Source: Polaromonas sp.
Lineage (GTDB): Bacteria > Pseudomonadota > Gammaproteobacteria > Burkholderiales > Burkholderiaceae_C
Direction of reading: 5' to 3'
DNA length: 64,000 nt
Assembly: GCA_030655515.1 (NCBI GenBank)
Contig: JAURVI010000025.1
Location: 122,415 to 186,414 of the forward strand
Shown: positions 53,336 to 63,072 of the stretch, piece by piece
Numbering within the stretch: the first letter of the stretch is position 1
Layout: each line of letters opens with the position of its first letter
Made by a program: the position numbers and the translations under genes
Notes under the pieces: model-generated
Told to the model about the DNA's origin: nothing
Seen by the model: only the letters and a program-made list of their open reading frames with translations
Database searches by the model: none

Positions 53336-55024
53336 TCAGGCCTGCTGCTCTTCCTGAGCTGGCGCGGTGTCCATTTTCGCGCGCTGCAGACCAGACATGA
53401 TGGCCTTGAGCGATGCGGACACGATGTTCGAATCCATGCCCACGCCGAACAGCGTGCGGGACTCGCCAATGCGAAGCTCCAGATAGGCCACCGCCTGCGC
53501 GTTGGCGCCCGAGCCAATCGCGTGCTCGTGGTAATCCAGCACACGAACCGGCTGACTGCTCACCGCATTGAGACCATTGACAAACGCCTCGATCGGCCCA
53601 GATCCCTCGCCTTGAACCTGCACGGTCCTGCCCGCGATTTCGACATCCGCATCGAGCTTGACAGCCTTGCCACCGCCATCCTCCTGCATCCGGTAAACCG
53701 GAGCCGCCACGGTATCGACACCATATTCACGGCGGAACAAATCCCACAGATTGCCGGCCGTGAGCTCCTTGCCCTCGGCATCCATCACACCCTGCACGGC
53801 ATGGCTGAACTCGATCTGCAGGCGACGTGGCAACTCCAGGCCATATTCGCTTTCCAGCAGGTAAGAGATGCCCCCCTTGCCGGACTGGCTGTTCACGCGA
53901 ATCACCGCCTCATAACTGCGGCCCAAATCCTTGGGATCGATCGGCAGGTAAGGCATGTTCCAGGCGTCAGACTCCTTGCGCGCGGCAAAGGCCTTCTTGA
54001 TCGCATCCTGGTGCGAACCCGAGAACGACGTGTACACAAGATCGCCGGCGTAGGGATGGCGTGGGTGCACAGGCAACTGGTTGCAATACTCCACCGTACG
54101 GCGGATTTCATCGATATCCGAGAAGTCCAGTCCAGGCGACACACCCTGGGTGTACAGGTTCAGCGCCACGTTCACCAGGTCAAGATTCCCGGTGCGTTCG
54201 CCGTTGCCGAACAGGCATCCCTCGATGCGGTCGGCGCCCGCCATGAGCGCGAGTTCACCAGCCGCTGTACCGGTGCCGCGGTCATTGTGCGGATGCACGG
54301 ACAACACGATGGATTCACGCCGGGCGAGGTTTCGGTGCATCCATTCCATCATGTCCGCAAAGATATTCGGCGTGGAATGCTCGACCGTCGACGGCAGGTT
54401 GATGATGCATTTGTGCGCGGGGGTCGGTTGCCAGACGTCGGTGACGGCGTCCACGACGCGCTTGGAAAACGCGAGCTCGGTGCTCGAAAACATTTCGGGC
54501 GAATACTGGAAACTCCAGCGCGTTGCCGGCTGCTGCGCGGCCAGCTCGCTGAAAAGCTGGGCATTCACCCTGGCCAACTCGACGATCTGGTCTTCATCCA
54601 TCCCCAGCACCACACGGCGCATGGCCGGGGCCACCGCGTTGTACAGATGCACGATCGCGCGTGGAGCGCCTTGCAGCGATTCAAAAGTGCGGCGGATGAG
54701 TGGCTCACGCGCCTGCGTCAACACCTGGATGGTCACATCGTCAGGAATCAGGTTTTGTTCGATCAACTGGCGCACGAAGTCGAATTCCGTTTGCGAAGCT
54801 GAGGGAAAACCGACCTCGATTTCCTTGAAGCCGATCTTCACCAGCATCTGGAACATGCGGTGCTTGCGCTCCAGGTCCATCGGCTCGATCAGCGCCTGGT
54901 TGCCATCACGCAGGTCGGTACTCAGCCAGATGGGTGCCTGGGTCAGAACGGCGTCTGGCCAGGTGCGGTCTTTCAATCCGATGGGTGCGAATGCCGGGTA
55001 CTTGCTGGCAGGCTGCTTCAACAT
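53336..55024 (-). CDS. leuA: 2-isopropylmalate synthase (second, longer LeuA type)
   Basis: A 562-residue LeuA of the longer subclass (as in actinobacteria and yeast). The start is [20 protein letters not shown], the barrel has [37 protein letters not shown] with the metal HxH, and [20 protein letters not shown]; the C-terminal regulatory part has [14 protein letters not shown]. It carries out the same reaction as the downstream LeuA, so the organism has two different isozymes in one transcription unit. Expression is under a leucine attenuator. Confidence 0.94.
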   Translation of the reverse strand: MLKQPASKYPAFAPIGLKDRTWPDAVLTQAPIWLSTDLRDGNQALIEPMDLERKHRMFQMLVKIGFKEIEVGFPSASQTEFDFVRQLIEQNLIPDDVTIQVLTQAREPLIRRTFESLQGAPRAIVHLYNAVAPAMRRVVLGMDEDQIVELARVNAQLFSELAAQQPATRWSFQYSPEMFSSTELAFSKRVVDAVTDVWQPTPAHKCIINLPSTVEHSTPNIFADMMEWMHRNLARRESIVLSVHPHNDRGTGTAAGELALMAGADRIEGCLFGNGERTGNLDLVNVALNLYTQGVSPGLDFSDIDEIRRTVEYCNQLPVHPRHPYAGDLVYTSFSGSHQDAIKKAFAARKESDAWNMPYLPIDPKDLGRSYEAVIRVNSQSGKGGISYLLESEYGLELPRRLQIEFSHAVQGVMDAEGKELTAGNLWDLFRREYGVDTVAAPVYRMQEDGGGKAVKLDADVEIAGRTVQVQGEGSGPIEAFVNGLNAVSSQPVRVLDYHEHAIGSGANAQAVAYLELRIGESRTLFGVGMDSNIVSASLKAIMSGLQRAKMDTAPAQEEQQA

Positions 55025-55059
55025 GACAAATTCCTGTGAGTTAGAAAAACCAGCAACCC

Positions 55060-55097
55060 AAATGAAAACGGCCCGTTGCTGGTGCAAACGGGCCGTT
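55060..55097 (-). terminator. Attenuator terminator of the leu operon
   Basis: On the minus strand AACGGCCCGTT and AACGGGCCGTT (plus positions 55087-55097 and 55067-55077) form a perfect 11-bp stem with a 9-base loop, followed by TTTTCATTT. The leader codons AACGGGC (plus 55132-55138) can pair with GCCCGTT of the first arm, giving an alternative antiterminator. Confidence 0.85.
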
Positions 55098-55120
55098 GAA
55101 GACTCTGGTGTACGCGTGCG

Positions 55121-55174
55121 CTACCGTCTCCGCCCGTTGGCAGATAGCAGTAGTGCTAGCGAAAACTTATTCAT
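55121..55174 (-). CDS. leuL: Leucine leader peptide (attenuation)
   Basis: A 17-residue frame MNKFSLALLLSANGRRR ending TAG, 97 bp upstream of the leuA2 start. Four of residues 6-10 are leucines, three with the rare codon CTA (CTA GCA CTA CTG CTA), the classic arrangement of a leucine attenuator. Ribosomes stalled at these codons during leucine shortage would leave the following AACGGGC free to pair with the terminator arm and so let transcription continue. The symbol is by analogy with enterobacterial leuL. Confidence 0.82.
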   Translation of the reverse strand: MNKFSLALLLSANGRRR

Positions 55175-55209
55175 GGGCATCAATGTACCACACCGGGCGA
55201 TGCCGCCTA

Positions 55210-56046
55210 TCAGTGCAAACCCCGCTCGTCCGGCTCGTCCGTGGAGGTCGAAATGACGCTGGTCTGCATGCCCTTGGCGCGGCGCCAGGCATAGACGCCG
55301 TAGCCGCTGAAGCCGTAGAAGATGAAGAGGCCGAAAATCACGATCGGTGGGTGGATGCCGATGATGCCGATGCCCAGCGCGATCAGCACGATCACCGCGA
55401 AAGGCACACTCTTCTTCATCCGCACGTCCTTGAAGCTGTAGAACGGCACATTGGTGACCATGGTCAGGCCCGAGTACAGGGTCAGGACAAACATGATCCA
55501 GGGAACGCTCAGGCTGAACACGCCGAGATCGAGGTAGCCGTTGCCTTCCACGCCGGAATCCGTCAGCAGCCAGATGAATCCGGCCACGAGGGCAGCCGCC
55601 GCCGGCGATGGCAGGCCCTGAAAGAAACGCTTGTCGACCACGGCCGTATTGACGTTGAAGCGGGCCAGACGCAAGGCCGCACACGCGCAATAGACAAAAG
55701 CCGCCACCCATCCCCAACGTCCCAGCGTGGTGAGACCCCAGACATAAGCGATCAGCGCAGGAGCAGCGCCAAAAGAGACCATGTCAGACAAGGAATCCAT
55801 CTGCTCGCCAAATGCGCTCTGCGTGTTGGTCATCCTGGCAACGCGCCCGTCCAGGCTGTCGAGCACCATGGCGCAAAAAACGCCGATGGCCGCCTGGTCG
55901 AAGCGGCCGTTCATGGCCATCACGATGGCGTAGAAGCCACCGAACAGCGCTGCCAGCGTGAACAGGTTCGGAAGAACATAGATGCCTTTGCGCCGCTTGC
56001 GGGCCGGCTCGGCGGACATGAAACCGGACTCTTCACCGTCATGCAT
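55210..56046 (-). CDS. pssA: CDP-diacylglycerol–serine O-phosphatidyltransferase
   Basis: A 278-residue inner-membrane enzyme that makes phosphatidylserine. The CDP-alcohol phosphatidyltransferase motif is complete: DSLDGRVARMTNTQSAFGEQ followed by MDSLSDMVSFG, with eight or so hydrophobic helices. An N-terminal basic stretch (PARKRRKGIYVLP) precedes the first helix. The gene sits between ilvC and the leu leader, an order often seen in Burkholderiales. ATGs at 56046 and 56019 are both possible starts. Confidence 0.93.
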   Translation of the reverse strand: MHDGEESGFMSAEPARKRRKGIYVLPNLFTLAALFGGFYAIVMAMNGRFDQAAIGVFCAMVLDSLDGRVARMTNTQSAFGEQMDSLSDMVSFGAAPALIAYVWGLTTLGRWGWVAAFVYCACAALRLARFNVNTAVVDKRFFQGLPSPAAAALVAGFIWLLTDSGVEGNGYLDLGVFSLSVPWIMFVLTLYSGLTMVTNVPFYSFKDVRMKKSVPFAVIVLIALGIGIIGIHPPIVIFGLFIFYGFSGYGVYAWRRAKGMQTSVISTSTDEPDERGLH

Positions 56047-56198
56047 GGTGGGTGCCTTTCACCAGAAAGCCGGGCAGCGCATGGACACTGCCGGGGCGAC
56101 GGCGGGATACAGAGAAACAGTTTTTGAGCATCTCTTGAGGATACCAAACCGCCCGTCGATATCCGATACCTGCAGATGGCATCACCACTCGCAGGCGC

Positions 56199-56228
56199 AA
56201 AAAAAGCCGTGCTGTTGCCAGCACGGCT
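56199..56228 (-). terminator. Terminator downstream of ilvC
   Basis: AGCCGTGCTG (56205-56214) pairs with CAGCACGGCT (56219-56228) around a 4-base loop; on the minus strand the stem is followed by seven T. It lies 21 bp after the ilvC stop, so pssA must have its own promoter in the remaining 150 bp. Confidence 0.9.
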
Positions 56229-56249
56229 CTTACATTGCCGAGGCAATGA

Positions 56250-57278
<1,029 letters not shown>

Positions 57279-57319
57279 CTATTTAGTCTCGATGCACCCC
57301 GCGCACGGGGTGCGTTCAC

Positions 57320-57583
57320 TCACAGTTGGCCGGAAGAATTCCGGTCCTTCATTTGCTGGTTGATGGACACGAGGTTGTCGTGAATGCGGAACAGCAGGAT
57401 CAGCAATTCGCTATAGACGCGAACCATGATCGCGCCGAAGACCAGAACGGCGATGGCCGCCAGGATGCGCCCCTGGAACAGCGACACGACGGTCGCCACG
57501 AGCACACCCAGCAATCCGAGGAAATACAGAATCCGAATGATGATGGGGGTCACCATCTTGTCGAAGCCCAGCAAGTCTTGCAT
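57320..57583 (-). CDS. DUF4282 family small membrane protein
   Basis: An 87-residue protein beginning MQDLLGFDKMVTPIIIRILY with two membrane helices (ILYFLGLLGVLVATVVSLF and ILAAIAVLVFGAIMVRVYSE) and a C-terminal RIHDNLVSINQQMKD, the pattern of DUF4282. Function is unknown. It is nested between ilvN and ilvC on the same strand, 53 bp before ilvC. Confidence 0.85.
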   Translation of the reverse strand: MQDLLGFDKMVTPIIIRILYFLGLLGVLVATVVSLFQGRILAAIAVLVFGAIMVRVYSELLILLFRIHDNLVSINQQMKDRNSSGQL

Positions 57584-57639
57584 TCACCTTCTCCTCATGT
57601 CATGTTGATAAATGATGAAACCGAGGGGATCTGCACCCC

Positions 57640-58131
57640 CTATACGCGCAGAATGCGCTCGCCGCGCCCGATGCCGCTGGCACCGGTGCGGACAGTCTCG
57701 AGGATAGCGCTACGTTCGATCGCTTCCAGAAAAGCGTCGTTCTTGCCGTGGTCGCCGGTGAGTTCGATGGTGTAGCTCTTGTCGGTCACGTCGATGATGC
57801 GGCCGCGGAAGATCTCCGCCATGCGCATCATTTCCTCGCGTTCCTTGCCGACCGCGCGAACCTTCACCATCATGAGCTCGCGCTCGGTGTAGGCGCCTTC
57901 GGTCAGGTCGACGACCTTCACCACTTCGATGAGGCGGTTCAGGTGCTTGGTGATCTGCTCGATCACGTCGTCCGAACCGTTGGTGACGATGGTCATGCGC
58001 GAGAGGCTCGCGTCCTCCGTGGGCGCCACCGTCAGCGACTCGATGTTGTAGCCGCGGGCCGAGAACAGGCCCACCACGCGGGAAAGAGCACCCGGCTCGT
58101 TTTCCAGCAGCACTGCAATGATGTGTTTCAT
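57640..58131 (-). CDS. ilvN: Acetolactate synthase small (regulatory) subunit
   Basis: A 163-residue ACT-domain protein (also called IlvH). The N-terminal HIIAVLLENEPGALSRVVGL and GYNIESLTVAPTEDASLSRM form the ACT domain that binds valine for feedback inhibition. The C-terminal part has GRIIDVTDKSYTIELTGDHG. It starts 108 bp after ilvB and activates the large subunit. Confidence 0.96.
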   Translation of the reverse strand: MKHIIAVLLENEPGALSRVVGLFSARGYNIESLTVAPTEDASLSRMTIVTNGSDDVIEQITKHLNRLIEVVKVVDLTEGAYTERELMMVKVRAVGKEREEMMRMAEIFRGRIIDVTDKSYTIELTGDHGKNDAFLEAIERSAILETVRTGASGIGRGERILRV

Positions 58132-58239
58132 GTTTGCGTGACTCCTCTTTTCGCCGCCCTCCCCCGCGCACGGTAATGCGCGGGCTCGGCGGGCAATAGA
58201 TTCGTCAGTGAAGAGTTAAGCGAATGCGCCGCAGATCGA

Positions 58240-60024
58240 TCAGAGATCTTCGGAGCCCAACAGCATTTCGGTGATGCCCATGCCGGCCTTCACCATCGGG
58301 AACACGTTCTCGGTGGGGTCGGTGCGAAAGTCCATGAACACCGTGCGGTCCTTGAGCTTGCGTGCTTCGCGCAGCGCGGGCTCCACGTCTTGTGGACGCT
58401 CGATCAGCATGCCGACGTGGCCATAGGCCTCGGCGAGCTTCACGAAGTTGGGCAGCGCGTCCATGTAGCTGTGGCTGTAGCGGCCGGAATATTCGATCTC
58501 CTGCCATTGGCGCACCATGCCGAGATAGCGATTGTTCAGCGAACAGATCTTGATCGGCGTGTTGTATTGCAGGCAGGTGGACAGTTCCTGGATGCACATC
58601 TGCACCGAGCCCTCGCCTGTGATGGCGAACACCTCCGACTGCGGCTTGGCCATCTTGATGCCCATCGCGTACGGAATACCGACGCCCATCGTGCCGAGGC
58701 CGCCCGAATTGATCCAGCGGCGTGGCTCGTCGAAGCGGTAGTACTGCGCGGCCCACATCTGGTGCTGGCCGACGTCGGACGTGATGTAAACATCGTCGTC
58801 CTTGGTCATGTTCCAGAGCGTCTCGACCACGTACTGCGGCTTGATCACATCCGTGTTGCCACGGTCGTATTTCAGGCAGTCCTTGCTGCGCCAGGCCTCG
58901 ATGGTCTTCCACCAGTCGGCCAGAGCGCCCGCATCGGGTCTCTGCGTGGCCTCGCGGACCATGGAGATCAGCTCGGTGAGGACCTCCTTCACGTCGCCGA
59001 CGATCGGGATGTCGACCTTCACGCGCTTCGAGATGCTCGACGGATCGATGTCGATATGGATGATCTTGCGTTCATTCTGCGCAAAGTGTTTGACGTTGCC
59101 GATCACACGGTCGTCGAAGCGTGCACCCACGGCCAGCAGGACGTCGCAATTCTGCATCGCGCTGTTGGCCTCGATGGTGCCGTGCATCCCCAGCATGCCC
59201 AGGAACTTGCGGTCGCTCGCCGGGTAGGCACCCAAGCCCATCAGCGTGTTCGTGACCGGGTAGCCCAGCATGTCGACCAACGTACGCAGCTCCTGGCTTG
59301 CATTGCTCAGCAGCACACCGCCGCCGGTGTAGATGTACGGTCGCTTGGCGTTCAGCAGCAGTTGCAGCGCCTTGCGGATCTGCCCGCCGTGGCCTTTGCG
59401 CACCGGGTTGTACGAACGCATCTCGACCTTGTCCGGGTAGCCTGCGTAGGTCACCTTCTTGAACGACACGTCCTTCGGAATGTCGACCACCACAGGACCC
59501 GGGCGGCCGGTGCGCGCGATGTGGAAAGCCTTCTTCATCGTCATCGCCATGTCGCGCACGTCTTTGACCAGGAAGTTGTGCTTGACGATAGGGCGCGTGA
59601 TTCCGACGGTGTCGCATTCCTGGAAGGCGTCGGTGCCGATCTGCGCGGTCGATGTCTGACCGCTGATGATCACCATGGGAATCGAATCCATGTACGCCGT
59701 CGCGATGCCTGTGACCGCGTTGGTCAGGCCCGGTCCGGAGGTGACCAGCGCCACACCGACCTCGCCGGTGGCGCGCGCAAAACCGTCGGCCGCATGCACG
59801 GCCGCCTGCTCGTGACGCACCAGCACATGCTGAATGGTCTCTTGCTTGTACAGCGCATCGTAGATGTAGAGAACCGCGCCGCCCGGGTACCCCCAAAGGT
59901 ATTCGACGCCTTCGGCCTGCAGTGCCTTGATCAGCACTTCGGCGCCCATGAGCTCTTGGGATTGATTGGCCATCCCGGAGGATGCGGCTGCTGCGGAAGC
60001 GATTTCCGCTTTGGTGATTTCCAT
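58240..60024 (-). CDS. ilvB: Acetolactate synthase large (catalytic) subunit
   Basis: A 594-residue ThDP enzyme. GAEVLIKALQAEGVEYLWGY begins the PYR domain with the catalytic Glu in VRHEQAAVHAADGFAR. FAD-binding and central domains follow, and the ThDP motif is GEGSVQMCIQELSTCLQYN (GDG variant GEG). It forms acetolactate or acetohydroxybutyrate. An N-terminal extension of about 20 residues precedes homology. First gene of the ilv operon and divergent from the sigma factor gene. Confidence 0.96.
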   Translation of the reverse strand: MEITKAEIASAAAASSGMANQSQELMGAEVLIKALQAEGVEYLWGYPGGAVLYIYDALYKQETIQHVLVRHEQAAVHAADGFARATGEVGVALVTSGPGLTNAVTGIATAYMDSIPMVIISGQTSTAQIGTDAFQECDTVGITRPIVKHNFLVKDVRDMAMTMKKAFHIARTGRPGPVVVDIPKDVSFKKVTYAGYPDKVEMRSYNPVRKGHGGQIRKALQLLLNAKRPYIYTGGGVLLSNASQELRTLVDMLGYPVTNTLMGLGAYPASDRKFLGMLGMHGTIEANSAMQNCDVLLAVGARFDDRVIGNVKHFAQNERKIIHIDIDPSSISKRVKVDIPIVGDVKEVLTELISMVREATQRPDAGALADWWKTIEAWRSKDCLKYDRGNTDVIKPQYVVETLWNMTKDDDVYITSDVGQHQMWAAQYYRFDEPRRWINSGGLGTMGVGIPYAMGIKMAKPQSEVFAITGEGSVQMCIQELSTCLQYNTPIKICSLNNRYLGMVRQWQEIEYSGRYSHSYMDALPNFVKLAEAYGHVGMLIERPQDVEPALREARKLKDRTVFMDFRTDPTENVFPMVKAGMGITEMLLGSEDL

Positions 60025-60168
60025 GATGAACCTTTGTGTTTTTTCGGGAACGAAAAACCTTGGGTGCCCCTTGCCAACCCTTGTGGGGCCGCGTCGGGAC
60101 TTGAGGCCAAGGCCATGGGCGGATTCATAAACCGCCGGACCTGGACCCGTTTGCTTTTTGACTTGCAG

Positions 60169-60241
60169 CGCGGATTATGGCATTTGCCGGGGCACTGGCC
60201 TCCGGCCGGGTGCCGGGCGGCATCGGGATGCATAATCCGCG
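60169..60241. promoter_or_regulatory. Long-range inverted repeat in the ilvB/sigma divergent promoter region
   Basis: CGCGGATTATG (60169-60179) and CATAATCCGCG (60231-60241) are perfect 11-bp complements 51 bp apart. Each arm carries a CATAAT on the strand reading toward one of the two divergent genes, so each may overlap a -10 box. The rest of the 283-bp spacer shows no gene I trust. Confidence 0.5.
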
Positions 60242-60307
60242 GCGGAAAAAACACAACTCGTCCCCAGAGACAGACCCCCACGCGACGCACGACTGCGCCG
60301 GACCCGC

Positions 60308-60874
60308 TTGGCCACCGAAAAAGAACTCTCCGACTTCCTCAAAAGTGTCGAACGACGCGCCTTCAAGCGTTCGATCTACCACGTCCGCGACGAGGAAGCG
60401 GCGCTCGACATCGTGCAGGACAGCATGATGAAACTGGCCGAGCATTACGGCGACAAACCGCCGAACGAGTTGCCGATGCTGTTCCAGCGCATCCTCTCGA
60501 ACTGCACGCTCGACTGGTTCCGGAGACAAAAAACCCGGCGCGCACTTTTTTCCAACCTGAGCGACTTCGAACCCGTCGCCGACGACGGCGATTTCGATCT
60601 GCTGGAGAATTTCAACGCCCCGACCGATTCGCGCCAGACCGAGAGTGCGGAAGACACGACGCGCCGCACGCAGATCTTTCATGAGATCGAAGAAGAGATT
60701 GCCGCGCTGCCCGGGCGTCAACGAGAAGCGTTTTTGATGCGTTACTGGGAGGAAATGGACGTCGCCGAAACAGCCGCCGCGATGGGCTGCTCCGAAGGCA
60801 GCGTCAAAACCCACTGTTCGCGTGCCGTGCATGCGTTGAGCAAGGCGCTCAAAGCCAAAGGTATTTCGCTATGA
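60308..60874 (+). CDS. Sigma-70 family (ECF-like) RNA polymerase sigma factor
   Basis: A 188-residue sigma factor. Region 2 includes AFKRSIYHVRDEEAALDIVQ and the -10 contact DWFRRQKTRRALFSN; region 4 has AALPGRQREAFLMRYWEEMD and GCSEGSVKTHCSRAVHALSK, the HTH for -35 recognition. An acidic linker lies between. The start is TTG at 60308. It overlaps the following DUF3619 gene by four bases, and the DUF3619 protein (one membrane helix) may act as its partner; that idea is inference. Confidence 0.92.
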   Translation: MATEKELSDFLKSVERRAFKRSIYHVRDEEAALDIVQDSMMKLAEHYGDKPPNELPMLFQRILSNCTLDWFRRQKTRRALFSNLSDFEPVADDGDFDLLENFNAPTDSRQTESAEDTTRRTQIFHEIEEEIAALPGRQREAFLMRYWEEMDVAETAAAMGCSEGSVKTHCSRAVHALSKALKAKGISL

Positions 60875-61296
60875 ACGCAACACTTTCCCACACCTCCGCA
60901 GCGCTTGAAGAGCAATTCGCACGCCGACTCACGGCTCGCCTGTCGGCCGGCAACGCCGAATTGCCGCACGACATCGGCGAGCGCCTGCGCGTCGCGCGCC
61001 AGCAAGCCGTGGCCCGGCGCAGGCTGGCGCCGGCACGTGAGTCCGCGCCTGTTGTCGTCTCCAGCGCCGGCAGTGCCGTGCTGGGCGGCGGGTGGTGGAC
61101 ACGCGTCGGTGCGGTGGTGCCGCTCGTGGCACTGGTGGTCGGCCTCGTCGCCATCAGCGTCGTGCAGGATGAAAACCGGGCAAACGACCTTGCCGAGGTC
61201 GACACGGCGCTGTTGACCGACGACTTGCCCCCGGCCGCGTTCACCGATCCCGGCTTTGCCCAGTTCCTGAAGACCGACGACGGCGCCGCGCGCTGA
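60871..61296 (+). CDS. DUF3619 family membrane protein
   Basis: A 141-residue protein with a cytoplasmic N-terminal half (EEQFARRLTARLSAGNAELP, then DIGERLRVARQQAVARRRLA) and one membrane helix (VGAVVPLVALVVGLVAISVV) followed by a periplasmic tail with an acidic LAEVDTALLTDDLPP. The arrangement resembles an anti-sigma factor. It is coupled to the sigma gene (ATGA overlap), which supports that reading. Confidence 0.85.
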   Translation: MNATLSHTSAALEEQFARRLTARLSAGNAELPHDIGERLRVARQQAVARRRLAPARESAPVVVSSAGSAVLGGGWWTRVGAVVPLVALVVGLVAISVVQDENRANDLAEVDTALLTDDLPPAAFTDPGFAQFLKTDDGAAR

Positions 61297-61305
61297 GTCC
61301 AGGGA

Positions 61306-62103
61306 ATGGCTGACCTCCTGCACCGCGCGAAGGCGCTTTCCTTTTTGCGCCCGCTGACCACGGGCGCAGTCGTTTGCGGGCTCGCCATCCTCGCTGCCGC
61401 TGCCCTCCAGTCGCCATCGGCGCGGGCGCAGGCTGCGGCGTCCTTCAACGCAACGCCCGCAGCAGCATCCGCGCCGGCGGCGAAGGCGGTCACGTCGAAG
61501 CCGCTGTGGGGCGGTCTGACGGCCGAACAGCAGGCCGCATTGAAGCCGTTGGCGCCGTACTGGAACGGCATCAGCGAACCGCACAAGCGCAAATGGCTGG
61601 CCCTGTCACGCAACTTCGCTGCGATGACACCCGAAGACCAGACCACGCTGCACAGCCGCATGACGGAATGGGCAGGACTCAGCGCCCAGCAACGAGCCCA
61701 GGCCCGGTTGAACTTCGCCGAAGTCAAGCGGTTGCCAGTCGACGAGCGCAAGGCCAAATGGGAGGCGTATCAGGCCCTGAGCGAGGACGAAAAGCGCAAG
61801 CTGGCCGACAGCGCGCGCAGCGCCCGCCCGGCCAGTGTCGCGGTGCCCACCCGGCCGGTGCCGGCCCGCAAGCTCGCACCGGTGCCGGCCATTCCGGCCA
61901 GCCTGGCCAAAGGCGAGCACACGCCGCGCATCCAGTTGGCGCCGTCTCCGTCGGCTGCGGCTTCAGTGCCTGCAGTGCCGTCGCCCACGCCGGTCACGCC
62001 GCTCGTGCCATCACCGATGGCCCAGCCTGCGCCGTCCCCCGCTGCCGCTCCGCCCGTCCCCGCCGAGGCGCAGGTTCCCGCGCCTGGCGCCGCTCCACGC
62101 TGA
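61306..62103 (+). CDS. DUF3106 domain protein, exported
   Basis: A 265-residue protein with an N-terminal hydrophobic signal (VVCGLAILAAAALQSPSARA), a DUF3106 core (PLWGGLTAEQQAALKPLAPY, then SEPHKRKWLALSRNF) and an extended Ala/Pro-rich C-terminus of about 85 residues. The core has repeated short helical MTPEDQ/LSAQQR units. Function is unknown; the cluster order sigma–DUF3619–DUF3106–RDD suggests an envelope-related response. Confidence 0.87.
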   Translation: MADLLHRAKALSFLRPLTTGAVVCGLAILAAAALQSPSARAQAAASFNATPAAASAPAAKAVTSKPLWGGLTAEQQAALKPLAPYWNGISEPHKRKWLALSRNFAAMTPEDQTTLHSRMTEWAGLSAQQRAQARLNFAEVKRLPVDERKAKWEAYQALSEDEKRKLADSARSARPASVAVPTRPVPARKLAPVPAIPASLAKGEHTPRIQLAPSPSAAASVPAVPSPTPVTPLVPSPMAQPAPSPAAAPPVPAEAQVPAPGAAPR

Positions 62104-62118
62104 GAGCGACCGTTTCCG

Positions 62119-62673
62119 ATGAACGCTGGCGCTTCTGCCAATCCCGTTGCTGCGCCTGCCGCCAACGCGCTGCCCGCCGACCTCATCGCGCCGGGTCTCT
62201 GGCGCCGCATGGCGTGCTGGCTGTATGAAGGCATGCTGCTGTTTGCCGTCGCCATGACGGCCGGCTGGTTGTTCAGTGCGCTCAGCCAGATGCGCAATGC
62301 GGTCGACGAAGCTCGTCGCCCGTTGCTGCTGGCTTACCTTTTCGTGGTTTTCGGCATCTATTTCGTTTGGTTCTGGGGCAAGGGCCAGACATTGGGCATG
62401 AAGACCTGGAACATTCGCATCGTGGACGCCCGGGGCCGCCCGCTTACCCAGCGCCGCGCCCTGCTGCGCTACGTGCTGAGCTGGGTCTGGCTGCTGCCGC
62501 CGCTGGCGCTGCATCCCTTGCTCGGCGTGCCGGTGGTCGAGACGATGGTCTTGCTGCTGGGCTGGATCGCCGTCTGGGCGGTGCTGGCGCGTTTTCATCC
62601 GCAACGCCAGTTCTGGCATGACGCGTGGGCCGGCACCCGGCTGATTCCGTCTGCGCCAATGAGCCGCCGATGA
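62119..62673 (+). CDS. RDD family membrane protein
   Basis: A 184-residue protein with three membrane helices. RRMACWLYEGMLLFAVAMTA carries the Arg-containing first motif, KGQTLGMKTWNIRIVDARGR is the RDD-family loop, and the C-terminal RQFWHDAWAGTRLI is typical. Some family members act as ion antiporters, but most are uncharacterised. It follows the DUF3106 gene by 15 bp and its stop overlaps dgkA. Confidence 0.9.
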   Translation: MNAGASANPVAAPAANALPADLIAPGLWRRMACWLYEGMLLFAVAMTAGWLFSALSQMRNAVDEARRPLLLAYLFVVFGIYFVWFWGKGQTLGMKTWNIRIVDARGRPLTQRRALLRYVLSWVWLLPPLALHPLLGVPVVETMVLLLGWIAVWAVLARFHPQRQFWHDAWAGTRLIPSAPMSRR

Positions 62674-63065
62674 GCAGGCCCGACCCGGTCGTCAATCCGC
62701 AAAAGGGCCGCAGCGGTTTCAGCCGCGTCTTCCATGCCACATTGATCTCGCTCAACGGGCTGCGCGCCGGCTGGGGCGAGCCGGCGTTCCGCCAGGAAGC
62801 GATCGCCGCCATCGTGCTGGTGCCTTTCGCTTTCTGGCTGGGCCGCAGCTGGGTCGAAACCGCTCTGCTCGCAGGCAGCGTGCTGCTGGTGATGATCGTC
62901 GAGCTGCTCAACACGGCCGTGGAAGCCGCAATCGACCGGATCGGCCCCGAGTGGCACGACCTGTCCAAGCGCGCCAAGGACATGGGCAGCGCCGCCGTGC
63001 TGCTCGCCCTGGTTCTCGCCGGCGGGATCTGGGCAACGGCCCTGTGGCAAAGATTCGTCACCTGA
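62670..63065 (+). CDS. dgkA: Diacylglycerol kinase
   Basis: A 131-residue DgkA with three membrane helices. FSRVFHATLISLNGLRAGWG and EPAFRQEAIAAIVLVPFAFW begin it; the catalytic and nucleotide site is VELLNTAVEAAIDRIG with the later AKDMGSAAV. It returns diacylglycerol to phosphatidic acid. The ATG at 62670 overlaps the RDD gene stop (ATGA). An earlier ATG in frame (62625) lies inside the RDD gene and is not preferred. Confidence 0.94.
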   Translation: MSRPDPVVNPQKGRSGFSRVFHATLISLNGLRAGWGEPAFRQEAIAAIVLVPFAFWLGRSWVETALLAGSVLLVMIVELLNTAVEAAIDRIGPEWHDLSKRAKDMGSAAVLLALVLAGGIWATALWQRFVT

Positions 63066-63072
63066 ACGCGGC

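Noticed and set aside
53189..54802. 537-codon plus-strand frame opposite leuA
   Set aside because: Shadow of the second leuA gene, with no ribosome site or family signature.
59931..60290. Possible leader peptide and attenuator for ilvB
   Set aside because: A frame overlapping the ilvB start exists, but it has no run of Ile/Val/Leu codons and no terminator hairpin with a U-run was found before the ilvB ATG.
58390..60684. 764-codon plus-strand frame opposite ilvB
   Set aside because: It is a shadow of ilvB and runs through the divergent promoter into the sigma gene; composition is low-complexity His/Arg/Val as expected for antisense.
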